DNA from: Cronobacter universalis NCTC 9529
GTDB lineage: Bacteria; Pseudomonadota; Gammaproteobacteria; Enterobacterales; Enterobacteriaceae
Direction: 5' to 3'
DNA: 64,000 nt
NCBI RefSeq assembly: GCF_001277175.1
Contig: NZ_CP012257.1
Coordinates: forward strand, 124,001 to 188,000
A program made the position numbers and the translations under genes. Positions within the stretch are counted from its first letter, which is position 1. Each line of letters starts with the position of its first letter. This document shows, piece by piece, positions 33,862 to 44,236 of the stretch. Under the pieces are notes generated by a model. The model made no database searches. It saw nothing but the letters and a program-made list of their open reading frames with translations, and was not told where the DNA came from.

Positions 33862-36525
33862 ATGAAAAATAGGTTGCGCCAGGGAAATGCAGCGACGCTC
33901 GCGCCCGGCATCATGGCTGTGATGACTTTTTTGCTGGCAGCGCCGGGAAAGGCGGAAAATCTGCCGGGAAAGCCCGCTGAGAAGCCGGTCGATATCGCCG
34001 AGCGCGTCGAATTCGATAATATTTTCCTGAATCTGGAAAATAAAAACGCGGTGGATTTAAGCCGTTTCGCCAATGGCGCGACGGCGCTGCCGGGCCGCTA
34101 TCGCGCGCTGGTATACATTAATGGTCAGGCGACGCTCACCAGCGACATTGACGTGGTGGCGCAACCGGATAAAACCAGCCGCGTCTGTCTGACGGCGGAT
34201 CTGATTAAAACTATCCCGTTTAATTATGAAAAATTGCCGAAGGATTTCCTGACCCCTTTTCAGCAGGGCGAGCCGTGTCTCGATCTGGAAAAGAAGCTCC
34301 CGCATTCGGAAATCGCGTTTGATACCAGCGAACAGCGGCTCGATATTTCGGTGCCGCAAATTTATCTGCTGCATAACGCGCGCGGCAGCGTAAACCCTGA
34401 GCTCTGGGATAGCGGCATTCCGGCGCTGATGCTCGGGTATAACATGAATGGCTACTCCAGCCATGCCAACGGTAAAACGCTCGACTCCTTTTACTCAAGC
34501 CTTGATGGTGGGCTTAACGTCGGCGCCTGGTATCTTCGCCATAACGGCTACTACAGCTATATGGAAGAGGGCGAGCGGCAATACAACAGCATCAGCACCT
34601 ATCTGCAACGCGACATTCCCGCTATTAAAGGACGCGCGCTGGTCGGGGAGACGAATACCCAGGGCCAGGTCTTCGATACGCTGCCTTTTAAAGGCGTTCA
34701 GGTCGCGAGCGACGAGCGGATGCTGCCGGAATCGCAGCGCGGCTACGCGCCGGATATCCGCGGCGTGGCACGCACCAACGCGCGCGTCACGGTGCGCCAG
34801 AGCGGGCAGACCATCTATGAAACCACCGTCGCGCCCGGCGAATTCGCGATTAACGATCTCTACCCGACCGGCTATGGCGGCAATCTTGACGTCACCGTCT
34901 ATGAGGCGGACGGCAGCGAACAGCATTTCCAGGTGCCTTACGCCTCGGTGGCGCAACAGTTGCGCCCCGGCGCGCTGCGCTACTCCGCCGTGGCCGGGGA
35001 GTATCACAACGATTCGCTACGCAGCAAACCGGCGCTGTATCAGGCGACTTACCAGTACGGGATTTCTAACCGTCTGACGAGCTACGGCGGCGTCCAGGTG
35101 AGCCAGGGCTACTACGCGCTGCTGTTCGGGATGGCCTTCGGCACGCCCATTGGCTCGCTGGCGCTGGATATCACGCAGGCGCGCACGCATCTGGATAACG
35201 GTACTTACGTGAATGGCCAGCGTCAGGCCGACAGCCTCAGCGGGCAGAGCTATAAACTCAGCTTCAGCAAAGATATCACGGAGACGCGCAGCAATATTTC
35301 ACTGGCGGCGTATCGCTTCGCCACCAGCCAGTACATGGACTTTCAGACGGCGATGCTGACGCGCGACGCGGTCGATCGCGGCGATTCGCCGGACAGTATT
35401 CTGCGCATGAAAAATCAGTTTGTGGCGACGGTCAGCCAGGGGCTGGACGACGGCTGGGGGCAGTTCTACCTCAGCGGTTCGTTACAGGATTACTGGAATA
35501 AAGCGGGCTCCGATAAGCAGTTTCAGGTCGGCTATAACAACACCTATAAAAGCCTGACGTACGGCCTGACGGTGAGCCGCACCTACAGCAAAGAGAACGA
35601 AGGGCAGACCAACTATTTGCTGACGATGAGCTTCCCGCTGGGCCAGGACTTTGAACAGCACACGCCCCATGCGCATATCGATTTAACGCGCGACAGCAAC
35701 GGCCATGACGGACAACAGGTGGGCGTCTCAGGCTCGCTTGGCGAGTATAACCAGATGAACTACAGCGTGACCGCGATGAACGGCGATCAGGGAGAAGGCA
35801 CCAGCGGCTCCTTTAACGCCGATTACCGCAGCCAGGTCACGATGCTGAGCGGTGGCTACAGCGTGGGCGATAACTACAGCAGCGTGTCGCTCGGCGCGAC
35901 CGGCACCATTATTGGCCATTCCGGCGGGCTGACGTTTACGCCGTATACCTCGGACACCTTCGCGCTGGTCGAGGCGAAAGGCGCGCGCGGCGCGGCGGTG
36001 TCGTCCTATCCCGGCGTGTTCGTCGACGGACGCGGCTATGCGGCGGTGCCGTACCTCGACCCGTATCAGTTTAATGACATCACGGTCGATCCGAAAACCG
36101 CGCCGGTGAATGTGGAACTGGAAAACACCTCGCAGAAAGTGGCGCCTTATCTGGGGGCGGTGGTGAAGCTCACCTACAAAGCCAATACCGGCACGCCGGT
36201 ACTTATCGCCTCGCGTTATCAGGGCGATCCGGTGCCGTTCGGCGCGGTGGTGTTCGATGCCGAAGGCAATCAGGTGGGTTCGGCGGGGCAGGGTGGGCTG
36301 GTCTATGCGCGCGTTGGCAATAACCAGGGCCAGCTGACGGTCAAGTGGGGCGAGAGCGTGGGGATGCAGTGTCTGATTAGCTACTTGCTCATGCCGCAGG
36401 CGGAGGGACAGCGTCAGTCGATCCAGCGCTTCGATACACCGTGTCTGCCGCCTGCGGGAGCCGCGTCGCCCTCGCTACAGCTCTCCACCGACCGGCGCCG
36501 CCAGGCCTCGTTTACGGCGGGTTAA
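33862..36525 (+). CDS. Outer-membrane fimbrial usher
   Basis: The usher is the outer-membrane pore that assembles chaperone-pilin complexes. It is 887 aa from the ATG at 33862 (a GTG three bases earlier is also open). After a signal peptide ending near APGKA-EN, the order is N-terminal chaperone-binding domain (VEFDNIFLNLENKNAVDLSR), a 24-strand barrel with a plug domain, and two C-terminal domains. Visible motifs are RGVARTNARVTVRQSGQTIY, PGEFAINDLYPTGYGGNLDV and PFGAVVFDAEGNQVG. The last residues are Arg-rich. Confidence 0.94.
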   Translation: MKNRLRQGNAATLAPGIMAVMTFLLAAPGKAENLPGKPAEKPVDIAERVEFDNIFLNLENKNAVDLSRFANGATALPGRYRALVYINGQATLTSDIDVVAQPDKTSRVCLTADLIKTIPFNYEKLPKDFLTPFQQGEPCLDLEKKLPHSEIAFDTSEQRLDISVPQIYLLHNARGSVNPELWDSGIPALMLGYNMNGYSSHANGKTLDSFYSSLDGGLNVGAWYLRHNGYYSYMEEGERQYNSISTYLQRDIPAIKGRALVGETNTQGQVFDTLPFKGVQVASDERMLPESQRGYAPDIRGVARTNARVTVRQSGQTIYETTVAPGEFAINDLYPTGYGGNLDVTVYEADGSEQHFQVPYASVAQQLRPGALRYSAVAGEYHNDSLRSKPALYQATYQYGISNRLTSYGGVQVSQGYYALLFGMAFGTPIGSLALDITQARTHLDNGTYVNGQRQADSLSGQSYKLSFSKDITETRSNISLAAYRFATSQYMDFQTAMLTRDAVDRGDSPDSILRMKNQFVATVSQGLDDGWGQFYLSGSLQDYWNKAGSDKQFQVGYNNTYKSLTYGLTVSRTYSKENEGQTNYLLTMSFPLGQDFEQHTPHAHIDLTRDSNGHDGQQVGVSGSLGEYNQMNYSVTAMNGDQGEGTSGSFNADYRSQVTMLSGGYSVGDNYSSVSLGATGTIIGHSGGLTFTPYTSDTFALVEAKGARGAAVSSYPGVFVDGRGYAAVPYLDPYQFNDITVDPKTAPVNVELENTSQKVAPYLGAVVKLTYKANTGTPVLIASRYQGDPVPFGAVVFDAEGNQVGSAGQGGLVYARVGNNQGQLTVKWGESVGMQCLISYLLMPQAEGQRQSIQRFDTPCLPPAGAASPSLQLSTDRRRQASFTAG

Positions 36526-36594
36526 CGCCAGCCTGAGTGGCCGGGCAATAACACTTTTCCTGTGACAGGAACGATGCACAGTAAAGAGGGAATT

Positions 36595-37725
36595 ATGTCT
36601 GTAAGGAAAACGGTTTTATCTCTCCAGGCCGGAATGCTTTTGCTGCTGGCGTTCGGCGGGCACGCGCTGGCTTCTACCTCGTGTTCTTATCACACCGGGT
36701 CGCATGCGGTGAACGTGACGCTGCCGATTAACGGGACGATTTCCGTGGGCTCTGACGCCTCTGACGGGCGCACGCTCTACCGGCTGCATTACATGCCCAG
36801 CGCGCCGGTCAAAATTGACTGTCTCTCGACCGACAGCGTGCCTTATGACGTCTCGTATGACTATCACTGGACCAGCACGCCGCACGGGCTTTCACCGTGG
36901 AACGGACCGCCGTTCCCCGGCAAAGTCTGGGATACCAATCTGCCAGGCGTCGGGGTCGCGGTATGGGCGCAGGGTGACAAAAGCGTCGCCATTCCGGGAA
37001 CGTATTACATCGACACCATTCATCCGCAGCCCAATCAGAACGTTAACCATACGGTGAATAGTGAGTTCTGGCTCTATCTCATTAAAACCGGCCCTGTACA
37101 GCCGGGATATGTGAACGGCCAGGATCTGCCGTCGATGGCGATCGATTTCATCGCGTCAGGCGCCTCGGGCAGCCCGCTTAACGCGCTGAAAATCAACTTT
37201 ACCGGATCGGTCAATGTCGCCGCGCTCTCCTGTACCACGCCGGATGTTAACGTGAAGCTCGGCACCTGGAGCGCGGAGAACGATTTCAGCGGCGTAGGGA
37301 GCGGGACGGAGTGGCGCGATGCGTCGATTACCCTGACCAACTGCCCGCGCGCCTGGGGTATCCGCACCAATATCAACGCGAATGACAGCGGCATCACCTC
37401 AATGGGTAACGCCTCGCCGAACCCGGTGTGGATCACGATGAAACCCTCCACCACGGTGATTGACGCCAGTACGGGTATTTTCTCCGTCACGCCGGGTAGC
37501 GACAGCGCCAGCGGGATCGGCATTCAGATAGCCAAAGGCAATGTGTCAGATGCGACGCATGAGCCGATGGCGCTGAACACCTACAACAATAACTACTGGG
37601 ATCTCAGCACCGACGATGTCTCCACGCACCGCATTCCGTTTGTGGCGCGCTATGTCCAGACGGAAGATCGGATGCGCCCCGGCAAGGCAAACGGCGCGAT
37701 TACGTTTACGGTGCTCTACTACTGA
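36595..37725 (+). CDS. FimH-like fimbrial tip adhesin
   Basis: The last gene of the operon encodes a 376-aa two-domain adhesin. A signal peptide ends after GGHALA. The N-terminal half (about residues 27-190) begins STSCSYHTGSHAVNVTLPIN and would be the receptor-binding domain. The C-terminal half is a pilin domain with Cys in LSCTTPDVNVKLG and LTNCPRAWG, ending ITFTVLYY. Its ligand cannot be read from the sequence. I use the ATG at 36595, which has AGAGGG upstream. Confidence 0.85.
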   Translation: MSVRKTVLSLQAGMLLLLAFGGHALASTSCSYHTGSHAVNVTLPINGTISVGSDASDGRTLYRLHYMPSAPVKIDCLSTDSVPYDVSYDYHWTSTPHGLSPWNGPPFPGKVWDTNLPGVGVAVWAQGDKSVAIPGTYYIDTIHPQPNQNVNHTVNSEFWLYLIKTGPVQPGYVNGQDLPSMAIDFIASGASGSPLNALKINFTGSVNVAALSCTTPDVNVKLGTWSAENDFSGVGSGTEWRDASITLTNCPRAWGIRTNINANDSGITSMGNASPNPVWITMKPSTTVIDASTGIFSVTPGSDSASGIGIQIAKGNVSDATHEPMALNTYNNNYWDLSTDDVSTHRIPFVARYVQTEDRMRPGKANGAITFTVLYY

Positions 37726-37744
37726 CGCTTACCGTGCTGCCCAT

Positions 37745-37773
37745 AAAAAAGCCCCGGCGCGCCGGGGCTTTTT
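37745..37773. terminator. Bidirectional terminator between the fimbrial operon and ppc
   Basis: AAAAAGCCCCGGC / GCCGGGGCTTTTT is a near-perfect symmetric stem with runs of A and T on both sides. It serves the convergent adhesin and ppc genes. Confidence 0.92.
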
Positions 37774-37791
37774 ATCTTCTGAGGCGTGACA

Positions 37792-40443
37792 TCAGCCGGT
37801 GTTGCGCATCCCTGCCGCGACGCCTGCGATGGTGACCATCAGCGCCTGCTCAACGCACGGGTCGGCGGGTTTGCCTTCTTCCTCGGCCTGGCGCGAGCGG
37901 TGCAACAACTCCGCCTGGAGCACGTTCAGCGGGTCGGTGTAGATATTGCGCAACTGGATAGACTCGGCAATCCACGGCAGATCCGCCATCAGATGCGAGT
38001 CGTTGGCGATATCCAGCACCACTTTGATATCCGCTTCCAGCAGCTGGCGCAGCTCCTGGCCGAGCGGCCAGAGCTCCTTTTTCACCAGACGCTGATCGTA
38101 GTAGTCCGCCAGCCACAGATCCGCTTTGGCAAAGACCATCTCCAGCATGCCGAGGCGCGTGGAGAAGAACGGCCAGTCGCGACACATGGTTTCCAGCTCG
38201 TCCTGCTTGCCGTCTTCCACCACTTTTTGCAGCGCGGCGCCCGCGCCCAGCCAGGCGGGCAGCATCAGCCGGTTTTGCGTCCAGGCGAAAATCCACGGAA
38301 TGGCGCGCAGCGATTCGACGCCGCCGGTCGGGCGACGCTTGGCCGGGCGTGAACCGAGCGGCAGTTTGCCGAGCTCCTGCTCCGGCGTGGCCGAGCGGAA
38401 ATACGGCACGAAATCCTTGTTTTCGCGCACGTAGCCGCGGTACATGGTGCAGGAGATGTCGGACAGTTCATCCATGATGTGACGCCAGCCGGCTTTCGGC
38501 TCCGGCGGCGGCAGCAGGTTAGCTTCCAGAATGGCGCTGGTGTAGAGCGACAGGCTGCTGATGGTGACTTCCGGCAGGCCGTATTTAAAGCGGATCATCT
38601 CGCCCTGCTCGGTGACGCGCAGGCCGCCCTTCAGGCTGCCCGGCGGCTGGGAGAGCAGCGCCGCGTGCGCCGGCGCGCCGCCGCGGCCAATGGAGCCGCC
38701 GCGACCGTGGAACAGCGTCAGCGCGATACCCGCTTTCTCGCAGGTTTTGATCAGCGCGTCCTGCGCCTGGTACTGCGCCCAGGAGGCGGCCATCACGCCC
38801 GCGTCTTTCGCGGAGTCGGAATAGCCAATCATCACCATCTGTTTGCCCTGAATAAAGCCGCGATACCAGTCGATATTCAGCAACTGGGTCATCACGTCGT
38901 TGGCGTTATTCAGGTCGTCGAGCGTTTCAAACAGCGGGGCCACCGGCAACGCGAAGCCAATACCCGCTTCTTTCAGCAGCAGGTGTACGGCCAGCACGTC
39001 GGACGGCGTTTTCGCCATCGAGATAACGTAAGCGGCGATCGAGCCTTTCGGCGCTTCGGCGATCACTTTGCAGGTATCCAGCACTTCGCGGGTGTTGTCG
39101 CTCGGCTCCCACTGGCGCGGCAGCAGCGGACGCTTGGAGTTGAGTTCGCGGATCAGGAACGCCTGTTTGTCGGCTTCCGACCAGCTTTCGTAGTCGCCGA
39201 TGCCGAGATAGCGGGTCAGTTCGCCCAGCGCTTCGGTGTGGCGGGTGCTCTCCTGACGGATGTCGATACGCACCAGCGGCACGCCGAAAGCTTTCACGCG
39301 GCGCAGGGTGTCGAGCAGTTCGCCGTTGGCGATGATCCCAAGCCCACAGGCGACGAGAGATTCATAACAGGCGTAGAGCGGCTCCCAGAGCTGTTCGTTC
39401 TGGGTCAGCAGGCCCTGCGGCTTCGGCAGCTTCTGGCCTTTCAGGCGCGCTTCAAGCCAGGCCTGGGTCGCGAGCAGCTGCGCGCGCAGCCCTTTCAGCA
39501 GGTAGCGGTAAGGCTCCTGGGCGCCCTCGGTGCCGACGTAATCACGCAGCGCGTCGCTGCACTCGACCATCGAAAGCTCGGAAATCAGCACCTGAATATC
39601 TTTCAGGAACAGATCGGTCGCTTTCCAGCGGCTCAGCAGCAGGACGTGACGGGTGATATCCGCGGTGACGTTCGGGTTGCCGTCGCGGTCGCCGCCCATC
39701 CAGGAGGTGAAACGCACCGGCACGAAATCCACCGGCAGTTTGTAATCGAGATGCGCTTCGAGCTGTTCATTCAGCTCGCGCAGATAATTCGGCACGCCTT
39801 CCCAGAGGCTGTTTTCCACTACGGCGAAGCCCCATTTGGCTTCGTCCACCGGGCTCGGGCGGTTTTTGCGAATTTCATCGGTGTGCCAGGACTGCGCAAT
39901 CAGCTGGCGCAGGCGGCGCATGATCTGGTTGCGCTCGTAATCAGCGATATCTTTGTGGTCGAGCTGTTTTAAGCAGTTATTCACTTCGACCATTTTGTGG
40001 ATAAGCGTGCGGCGGGTGATCTCGGTCGGGTGCGCGGTCAGCACCAGTTCCAGCGACAACGCCTCCACGGCCTGACGAATCGCGGTTTCGTTGATGTCAG
40101 GCTGGTCTTTGAGCTTGCGCAGGGTGCGGGCGATAATTTCCGGGTTGCTGGCTGCTTCGCCTTTCGGCGAAATGCTGTGGTATTGCTCGGCGGTGTTGGC
40201 CAGATTCAGGAACTGGCTGAACGCGCGGGCCACCGGCAGCAGTTCATCGTTGGAAAGGTTTTGCAGCGTGGTTAACAGCGCCTGGCGGTCTGCTTCATTG
40301 CCAGCACGGGACGACTTCGACAACTTGCGGATTGTTTCTACGCGGTCAAGGATGTTTTCTCCCAGCGCATCCTTGATGGTATCCCCGAGCAACTTGCCGA
40401 GCATACTGACATTGCTTCGCAAAGCGGAATATTGTTCGTTCAT
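37792..40443 (-). CDS. ppc: Phosphoenolpyruvate carboxylase Ppc
   Basis: Ppc adds bicarbonate to phosphoenolpyruvate to replenish oxaloacetate. At 883 aa it matches the E. coli length and starts [20 protein letters not shown]. The catalytic His138 lies in [13 protein letters not shown]. The glycine-rich loop [17 protein letters not shown] and the C-terminal AGMRNTG are intact. The start at 40441-40443 follows the family; the frame extends eight codons upstream. The ppc-argE order is as in E. coli. Confidence 0.98.
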   Translation of the reverse strand: MNEQYSALRSNVSMLGKLLGDTIKDALGENILDRVETIRKLSKSSRAGNEADRQALLTTLQNLSNDELLPVARAFSQFLNLANTAEQYHSISPKGEAASNPEIIARTLRKLKDQPDINETAIRQAVEALSLELVLTAHPTEITRRTLIHKMVEVNNCLKQLDHKDIADYERNQIMRRLRQLIAQSWHTDEIRKNRPSPVDEAKWGFAVVENSLWEGVPNYLRELNEQLEAHLDYKLPVDFVPVRFTSWMGGDRDGNPNVTADITRHVLLLSRWKATDLFLKDIQVLISELSMVECSDALRDYVGTEGAQEPYRYLLKGLRAQLLATQAWLEARLKGQKLPKPQGLLTQNEQLWEPLYACYESLVACGLGIIANGELLDTLRRVKAFGVPLVRIDIRQESTRHTEALGELTRYLGIGDYESWSEADKQAFLIRELNSKRPLLPRQWEPSDNTREVLDTCKVIAEAPKGSIAAYVISMAKTPSDVLAVHLLLKEAGIGFALPVAPLFETLDDLNNANDVMTQLLNIDWYRGFIQGKQMVMIGYSDSAKDAGVMAASWAQYQAQDALIKTCEKAGIALTLFHGRGGSIGRGGAPAHAALLSQPPGSLKGGLRVTEQGEMIRFKYGLPEVTISSLSLYTSAILEANLLPPPEPKAGWRHIMDELSDISCTMYRGYVRENKDFVPYFRSATPEQELGKLPLGSRPAKRRPTGGVESLRAIPWIFAWTQNRLMLPAWLGAGAALQKVVEDGKQDELETMCRDWPFFSTRLGMLEMVFAKADLWLADYYDQRLVKKELWPLGQELRQLLEADIKVVLDIANDSHLMADLPWIAESIQLRNIYTDPLNVLQAELLHRSRQAEEEGKPADPCVEQALMVTIAGVAAGMRNTG

Positions 40444-40473
40444 ATAACCCCAGACACCCCATCTCAATTATGT

Positions 40474-40602
40474 TTAATACCCGTCGTCTTTCGCGCCGCA
40501 GGCGCGTTGGCCGCGCCTGGCGACCCCGGTCACTTACCGATGTAAGCTCCCGGGGCTCACCAGGCTTGCCGCCTTCCTGCAACACGAAATCCTTGGGTAT
40601 AG
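40474..40602. repeat. ERIC element (enterobacterial repetitive intergenic consensus)
   Basis: About 129 bp of imperfect palindrome with the diagnostic ERIC core GTCACTTACCGATGTAAGCTC flanked by CCCGG sequences. The ends are TTAATACCCGTCGTCTTTC and GGGTATA. The usual length is about 127 bp. It lies just upstream of ppc and may be carried in that transcript or its promoter region. Confidence 0.88.
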
Positions 40603-40890
40603 GTTCTGCAAAAAATCAGGACACCGAAAAGCGATAGCTTTTACTTACGTCCGAAAGTTCAGGCTTGAATGACTTCTTACTTTATAAAGCCACGCGAAAT
40701 CCCGTTCGTCAATTGCTGCGAAATCGCTTCAGCAGGGGAATAAACCGCGGCAATTTATGAAAGTTAATTCACGTTATTGCAGATAAGTAACGCTTATGAA
40801 AATAGCGTGCAGGCGTCAGCGGCAATATGCAGTCGCACGCGCTGCGAGAGAGTGTAAACGCAGTGGAATGGGCTGAGTTTGCCAGGGGAA
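40603..40890. other. Remainder of the ppc upstream region
   Basis: I see no gene, operator or repeat in this stretch between the ERIC element and the REP-like locus. The ppc promoter probably lies here or within the ERIC. Confidence 0.4.
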
Positions 40891-41069
40891 CTGGCGGGTG
40901 CGCGTGGCTTACCCGCCCTACGGTGAAATCGGCGGCGCTATTTGGGTTTTATCGTTTGTAGGGTGATAAGCGTAGCGCATCCACCGTTGGTCTGATGGCG
41001 GGTGCGCGAGCTTACCCGCCCTACGATAAAATTACTTGTAGAGGGAGATAAGCGCAGCGCATCCACCAT
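40891..41069. repeat. REP-like locus C, four copies in alternating orientation
   Basis: Units GGCGGGTGCGCG to TTACCCGCCCTACG (near 40893 and 40997) alternate with TGTAGGG-type units in the other orientation (near 40957 and 41037). The latter end in GCGCATCCACC. Two units are diverged variants of the family. The locus follows the argE stop. Confidence 0.85.
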
Positions 41070-41082
41070 CACATTCAGGACA

Positions 41083-42234
41083 TCAGTGCCAGCAGAAGTG
41101 ATGCACCACCTGCGAAATCAATTCGCGGGTCGGCTTGATAAACCGCGTTTCCAGATATTCATCCGGCTGGTGAGCCTGATTAATCGAGCCGGGGCCGAGT
41201 ACCAGCGTCGGGCAAATCGTCTGAATAAACGGCGCTTCGGTGCAGTAGTTCACCACATCGGTTTGCGCGCCGAGAAGATTTTCCACCACCTGCACCAGCT
41301 TGTGATCCGGCGGACATTCGTAGCCAGGGATCGGCGGATGCAGATCGTAGACCGTCAGACGGCCCGGCCAGCGCAGGCTCACCGGCTCCAGCGCCTCGTT
41401 CAGCAGCCCGCTTAAATCGTCAAGCGTCATGCCCGGCAGCGGACGAATATCCATATGCAGCTCGCAGCAGGCGCAAATGCGGTTCGACGCGTCGCCGCCG
41501 TGAATATGGCCGAGGTTAAGCGTCGGGTAAGGCACCGTAAACGCGTCATAGTGATAGCGTTCTTTGAGCGAATCGCGCAGTTGCATAATGCGCCCGATGG
41601 CGTCATGCATCAGTTCAATAGCATTTACGCCGCGCTCCGGGTCGCTGGAGTGGCCGGATTGCCCCTGCACGCGGATAGCGCTGGAGATATGGCCTTTATG
41701 GGCGCGGATCGGCTGAAGCGACGTCGGCTCGCCGATGATGGCGCAGTCTGGTCGCAACGCGGTCGTTTCAGCGAAATAGCGCGCGCCTGCCATGCTCGTC
41801 TCTTCATCGGCAGTCGCCAGGATGTAGAGCGGTTTTTTCAGCTGCGTCACATCCACGTCACGCAGCGCATCAAGAATAAACGCGAAAAAGCCTTTCATAT
41901 CGGCGGTGCCGAGCCCGAACAGTTTGTTGTCATGCTCGGTCAGCGTGAAAGGGTCGCGCGTCCAGCGCCCGTCGTCGAAAGGCACGGTATCGGTATGCCC
42001 GGCCAGCAACAGGCCGCCCGCGCCGCTGCCGGTGCTCGCCAGCATATTGAATTTATTGCGCGTACCGGGGACCGGCTGCACTTCGACCTGGAAGCCGAGA
42101 CTGCCAAACCAGCCCGCCAGCAAATTGATTAAAGTCGCATTGCTCTGATCGAGCGCGCTGTCGGTGGCGCTGATGGAAGGCGTGGCGATAAGCGTGCGGT
42201 AAATCTCGATAAAAGGCGGTAATTTCATTTTCAC
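41083..42234 (-). CDS. argE: Acetylornithine deacetylase ArgE
   Basis: ArgE hydrolyses N-acetylornithine to ornithine in arginine synthesis. The 383-aa M20 metallopeptidase-fold protein has metal ligands in [25 protein letters not shown] and the catalytic EE of [12 protein letters not shown], plus a C-terminal His in the QVVHHFCWH end. It is divergent from argC across shared Arg boxes. Confidence 0.97.
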   Translation of the reverse strand: MKMKLPPFIEIYRTLIATPSISATDSALDQSNATLINLLAGWFGSLGFQVEVQPVPGTRNKFNMLASTGSGAGGLLLAGHTDTVPFDDGRWTRDPFTLTEHDNKLFGLGTADMKGFFAFILDALRDVDVTQLKKPLYILATADEETSMAGARYFAETTALRPDCAIIGEPTSLQPIRAHKGHISSAIRVQGQSGHSSDPERGVNAIELMHDAIGRIMQLRDSLKERYHYDAFTVPYPTLNLGHIHGGDASNRICACCELHMDIRPLPGMTLDDLSGLLNEALEPVSLRWPGRLTVYDLHPPIPGYECPPDHKLVQVVENLLGAQTDVVNYCTEAPFIQTICPTLVLGPGSINQAHQPDEYLETRFIKPTRELISQVVHHFCWH

Positions 42235-42256
42235 TGTTGACAGACCTCAGGTCGTG

Positions 42257-42299
42257 ATAGTATCAATATTCATGCAGTATTTGTGAATAAAAATACATT
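42257..42299. promoter_or_regulatory. ArgR operator between argE and argC
   Basis: Two sites resemble the 18-bp ARG box. ATCAATATTCAT (in 42257-42274) matches the right half best, and TGTGAATAAAAATACATT (42282-42299) matches 9 of 10 conserved positions. The divergent argE and argCBGH promoters overlap here in E. coli. Confidence 0.75.
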
Positions 42300-42414
42300 A
42301 ACGTTGAGCGTAAGGGAACCGCCGGATTCCGGTGAAGACGATACGCTCGCGGACGCGGCAACGGCCCGGAGGCCCGCGCCTGAAATACATGACGGTAGAA
42401 GGTATCCAGCCCCG

Positions 42415-43419
42415 ATGTTGAACACGCTGATTGTTGGCGCCAGTGGTTATGCCGGCGCAGAGCTTGCGACCTACGTGAATCGCCATCCGCATATGAACAT
42501 AACCGCATTGACGGTCTCAGCGCAAAGCAATGATGCGGGAAAGTTAATCTCCGATCTGCATCCGCAGCTGAAAGGCGTGCTTGACCTGCCGCTGCAGCCG
42601 ATGAGCGACATTCGCGAGTTCACCGACGGCGTGGATGTGGTGTTTCTCGCCACCGCCCATGAAGTCAGCCACGATCTCGCGCCGCAGTTTCTCGATGCGG
42701 GCTGCGTGGTATTCGACCTCTCCGGCGCCTTTCGTGTTAACGACGCCGCGTTCTACGACAAATTTTACGGATTCACGCACCAGCACCCGGAGCTGCTGGC
42801 GCAGGCGGTGTATGGCCTGGCGGAGTGGAACCGCGACGCGCTGAAGGAAGCGACGCTGGTGGCGGTGCCGGGATGCTACCCGACCGCGGCGCAGCTTTCG
42901 CTGAAACCGCTGATTGACGCCGGTTTGCTGGATCTCAATCAGTGGCCGGTGATTAACGCCACCAGCGGCGTGAGCGGCGCGGGGCGTAAAGCAGCTATCT
43001 CCAACAGTTTTTGCGAAGTGAGCCTTCAGCCTTACGGCATTTTTACGCATCGCCATCAGCCGGAAATCACGAGCCATCTGGGCGCGGAGGTAATCTTCAC
43101 GCCGCACCTCGGCAGCTTCCCGCGCGGCATTCTGGAAACCATCACCTGCCGCCTGAAGCCGGGAGTGAGCGCGCAGCAAGTCGCTGCCACCTTCCAGGAC
43201 GCTTACGGCGACAAACCGCTGGTGCGGCTGTATGACAAAGGCGTGCCCGCGCTGAAAAACGTGGTGGGCCTGCCGTTTTGCGATATCGGCTTCGCCGTGC
43301 AGGGCGAGCATCTGATCGTGGTCGCCACGGAAGATAACCTGCTGAAAGGCGCCGCCGCGCAGGCAGTGCAGTGTATGAATATTCGTTTTGGCTTCGCCGA
43401 AACGCAGTCTCTTATTTAA
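42415..43419 (+). CDS. argC: N-acetyl-gamma-glutamyl-phosphate reductase ArgC
   Basis: ArgC reduces N-acetylglutamyl phosphate to the semialdehyde using NADPH. The protein is 334 aa. The N-terminal nucleotide fold is [17 protein letters not shown], the catalytic Cys154 lies in [13 protein letters not shown], and [12 protein letters not shown] is present. The ATG at 42415 gives the family start [10 protein letters not shown]; the frame opens upstream to a GTG at 42283 inside the operator. It is the first gene of argCBGH. Confidence 0.97.
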   Translation: MLNTLIVGASGYAGAELATYVNRHPHMNITALTVSAQSNDAGKLISDLHPQLKGVLDLPLQPMSDIREFTDGVDVVFLATAHEVSHDLAPQFLDAGCVVFDLSGAFRVNDAAFYDKFYGFTHQHPELLAQAVYGLAEWNRDALKEATLVAVPGCYPTAAQLSLKPLIDAGLLDLNQWPVINATSGVSGAGRKAAISNSFCEVSLQPYGIFTHRHQPEITSHLGAEVIFTPHLGSFPRGILETITCRLKPGVSAQQVAATFQDAYGDKPLVRLYDKGVPALKNVVGLPFCDIGFAVQGEHLIVVATEDNLLKGAAAQAVQCMNIRFGFAETQSLI

Positions 43420-43433
43420 CCGAGTCAGGTGTG

Positions 43434-44210
43434 ATGATGAACCCGTTAATCATTAAGTTAGGCGGTGTGTTGCTCGACAGCGAAGAGGCGCTGGAGCGTC
43501 TTTTTACCGCCCTCGTTAACTACCGCAAGGAGCATCAGCGTCCGCTGGTTATCGTTCACGGCGGCGGCTGCCTCGTTGACGACCTGATGAAGCAGCTTAA
43601 CCTGCCGGTGAAAAAGAAAGACGGCCTGCGCGTCACGCCTGCCGATCAAATCGACATCATTACCGGGGCGCTGGCGGGCACCGCCAACAAGACGCTGCTC
43701 GCCTGGGCGAAAAAACACGGTATTGCCTCCGTCGGCCTGTTCCTGGGCGACGGCGACAGCGTCAGCGTGACGCCGCTTGATGAAGAGCTGGGCCATGTGG
43801 GCCAGGCGCATCCGGGGTCGCCGAAGCTGATTACGACGCTGCTGGAAAACGGCTTTATGCCGGTGATTAGCTCCATTGGCGTGACGGACAACGGCGATCT
43901 GATGAACGTGAACGCCGACCAGGCGGCCACGGCGCTCGCGGCCACACTGGGCGCGGATCTGATTCTGCTCTCCGACGTGAGCGGCATCCTGGATGGCAAA
44001 GGCCAGCGCATCGCCGAGATGACCTCTGCGAAAGCCGAGCAGCTTATCGCGCAGGGCATTATCACCGACGGGATGATCGTTAAAGTGCACGCGGCGCTGG
44101 ACGCCGCCCGCACGCTGGGCCGCCCGGTGGACATCGCCTCCTGGCGCCACGCGGAGCAGTTGCCCGCTCTCTTTAATGGCGTGTCCATCGGCACGCGCAT
44201 TTTGGCCTGA
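43434..44210 (+). CDS. argB: Acetylglutamate kinase ArgB
   Basis: ArgB phosphorylates N-acetylglutamate, the second step of the pathway. It is 258 aa from the ATG at 43434 (a second ATG follows directly). Motifs are [15 protein letters not shown], the substrate loop [13 protein letters not shown] and [16 protein letters not shown]. It begins 14 bases after argC. Confidence 0.97.
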   Translation: MMNPLIIKLGGVLLDSEEALERLFTALVNYRKEHQRPLVIVHGGGCLVDDLMKQLNLPVKKKDGLRVTPADQIDIITGALAGTANKTLLAWAKKHGIASVGLFLGDGDSVSVTPLDEELGHVGQAHPGSPKLITTLLENGFMPVISSIGVTDNGDLMNVNADQAATALAATLGADLILLSDVSGILDGKGQRIAEMTSAKAEQLIAQGIITDGMIVKVHAALDAARTLGRPVDIASWRHAEQLPALFNGVSIGTRILA

Positions 44211-44236
44211 TTACAAATTTTTAAAGGAAAAAGACA

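Noticed and set aside
38479..39972. 497-codon open frame antisense to ppc
   Set aside because: It has no family features and lies wholly inside ppc, which is intact.
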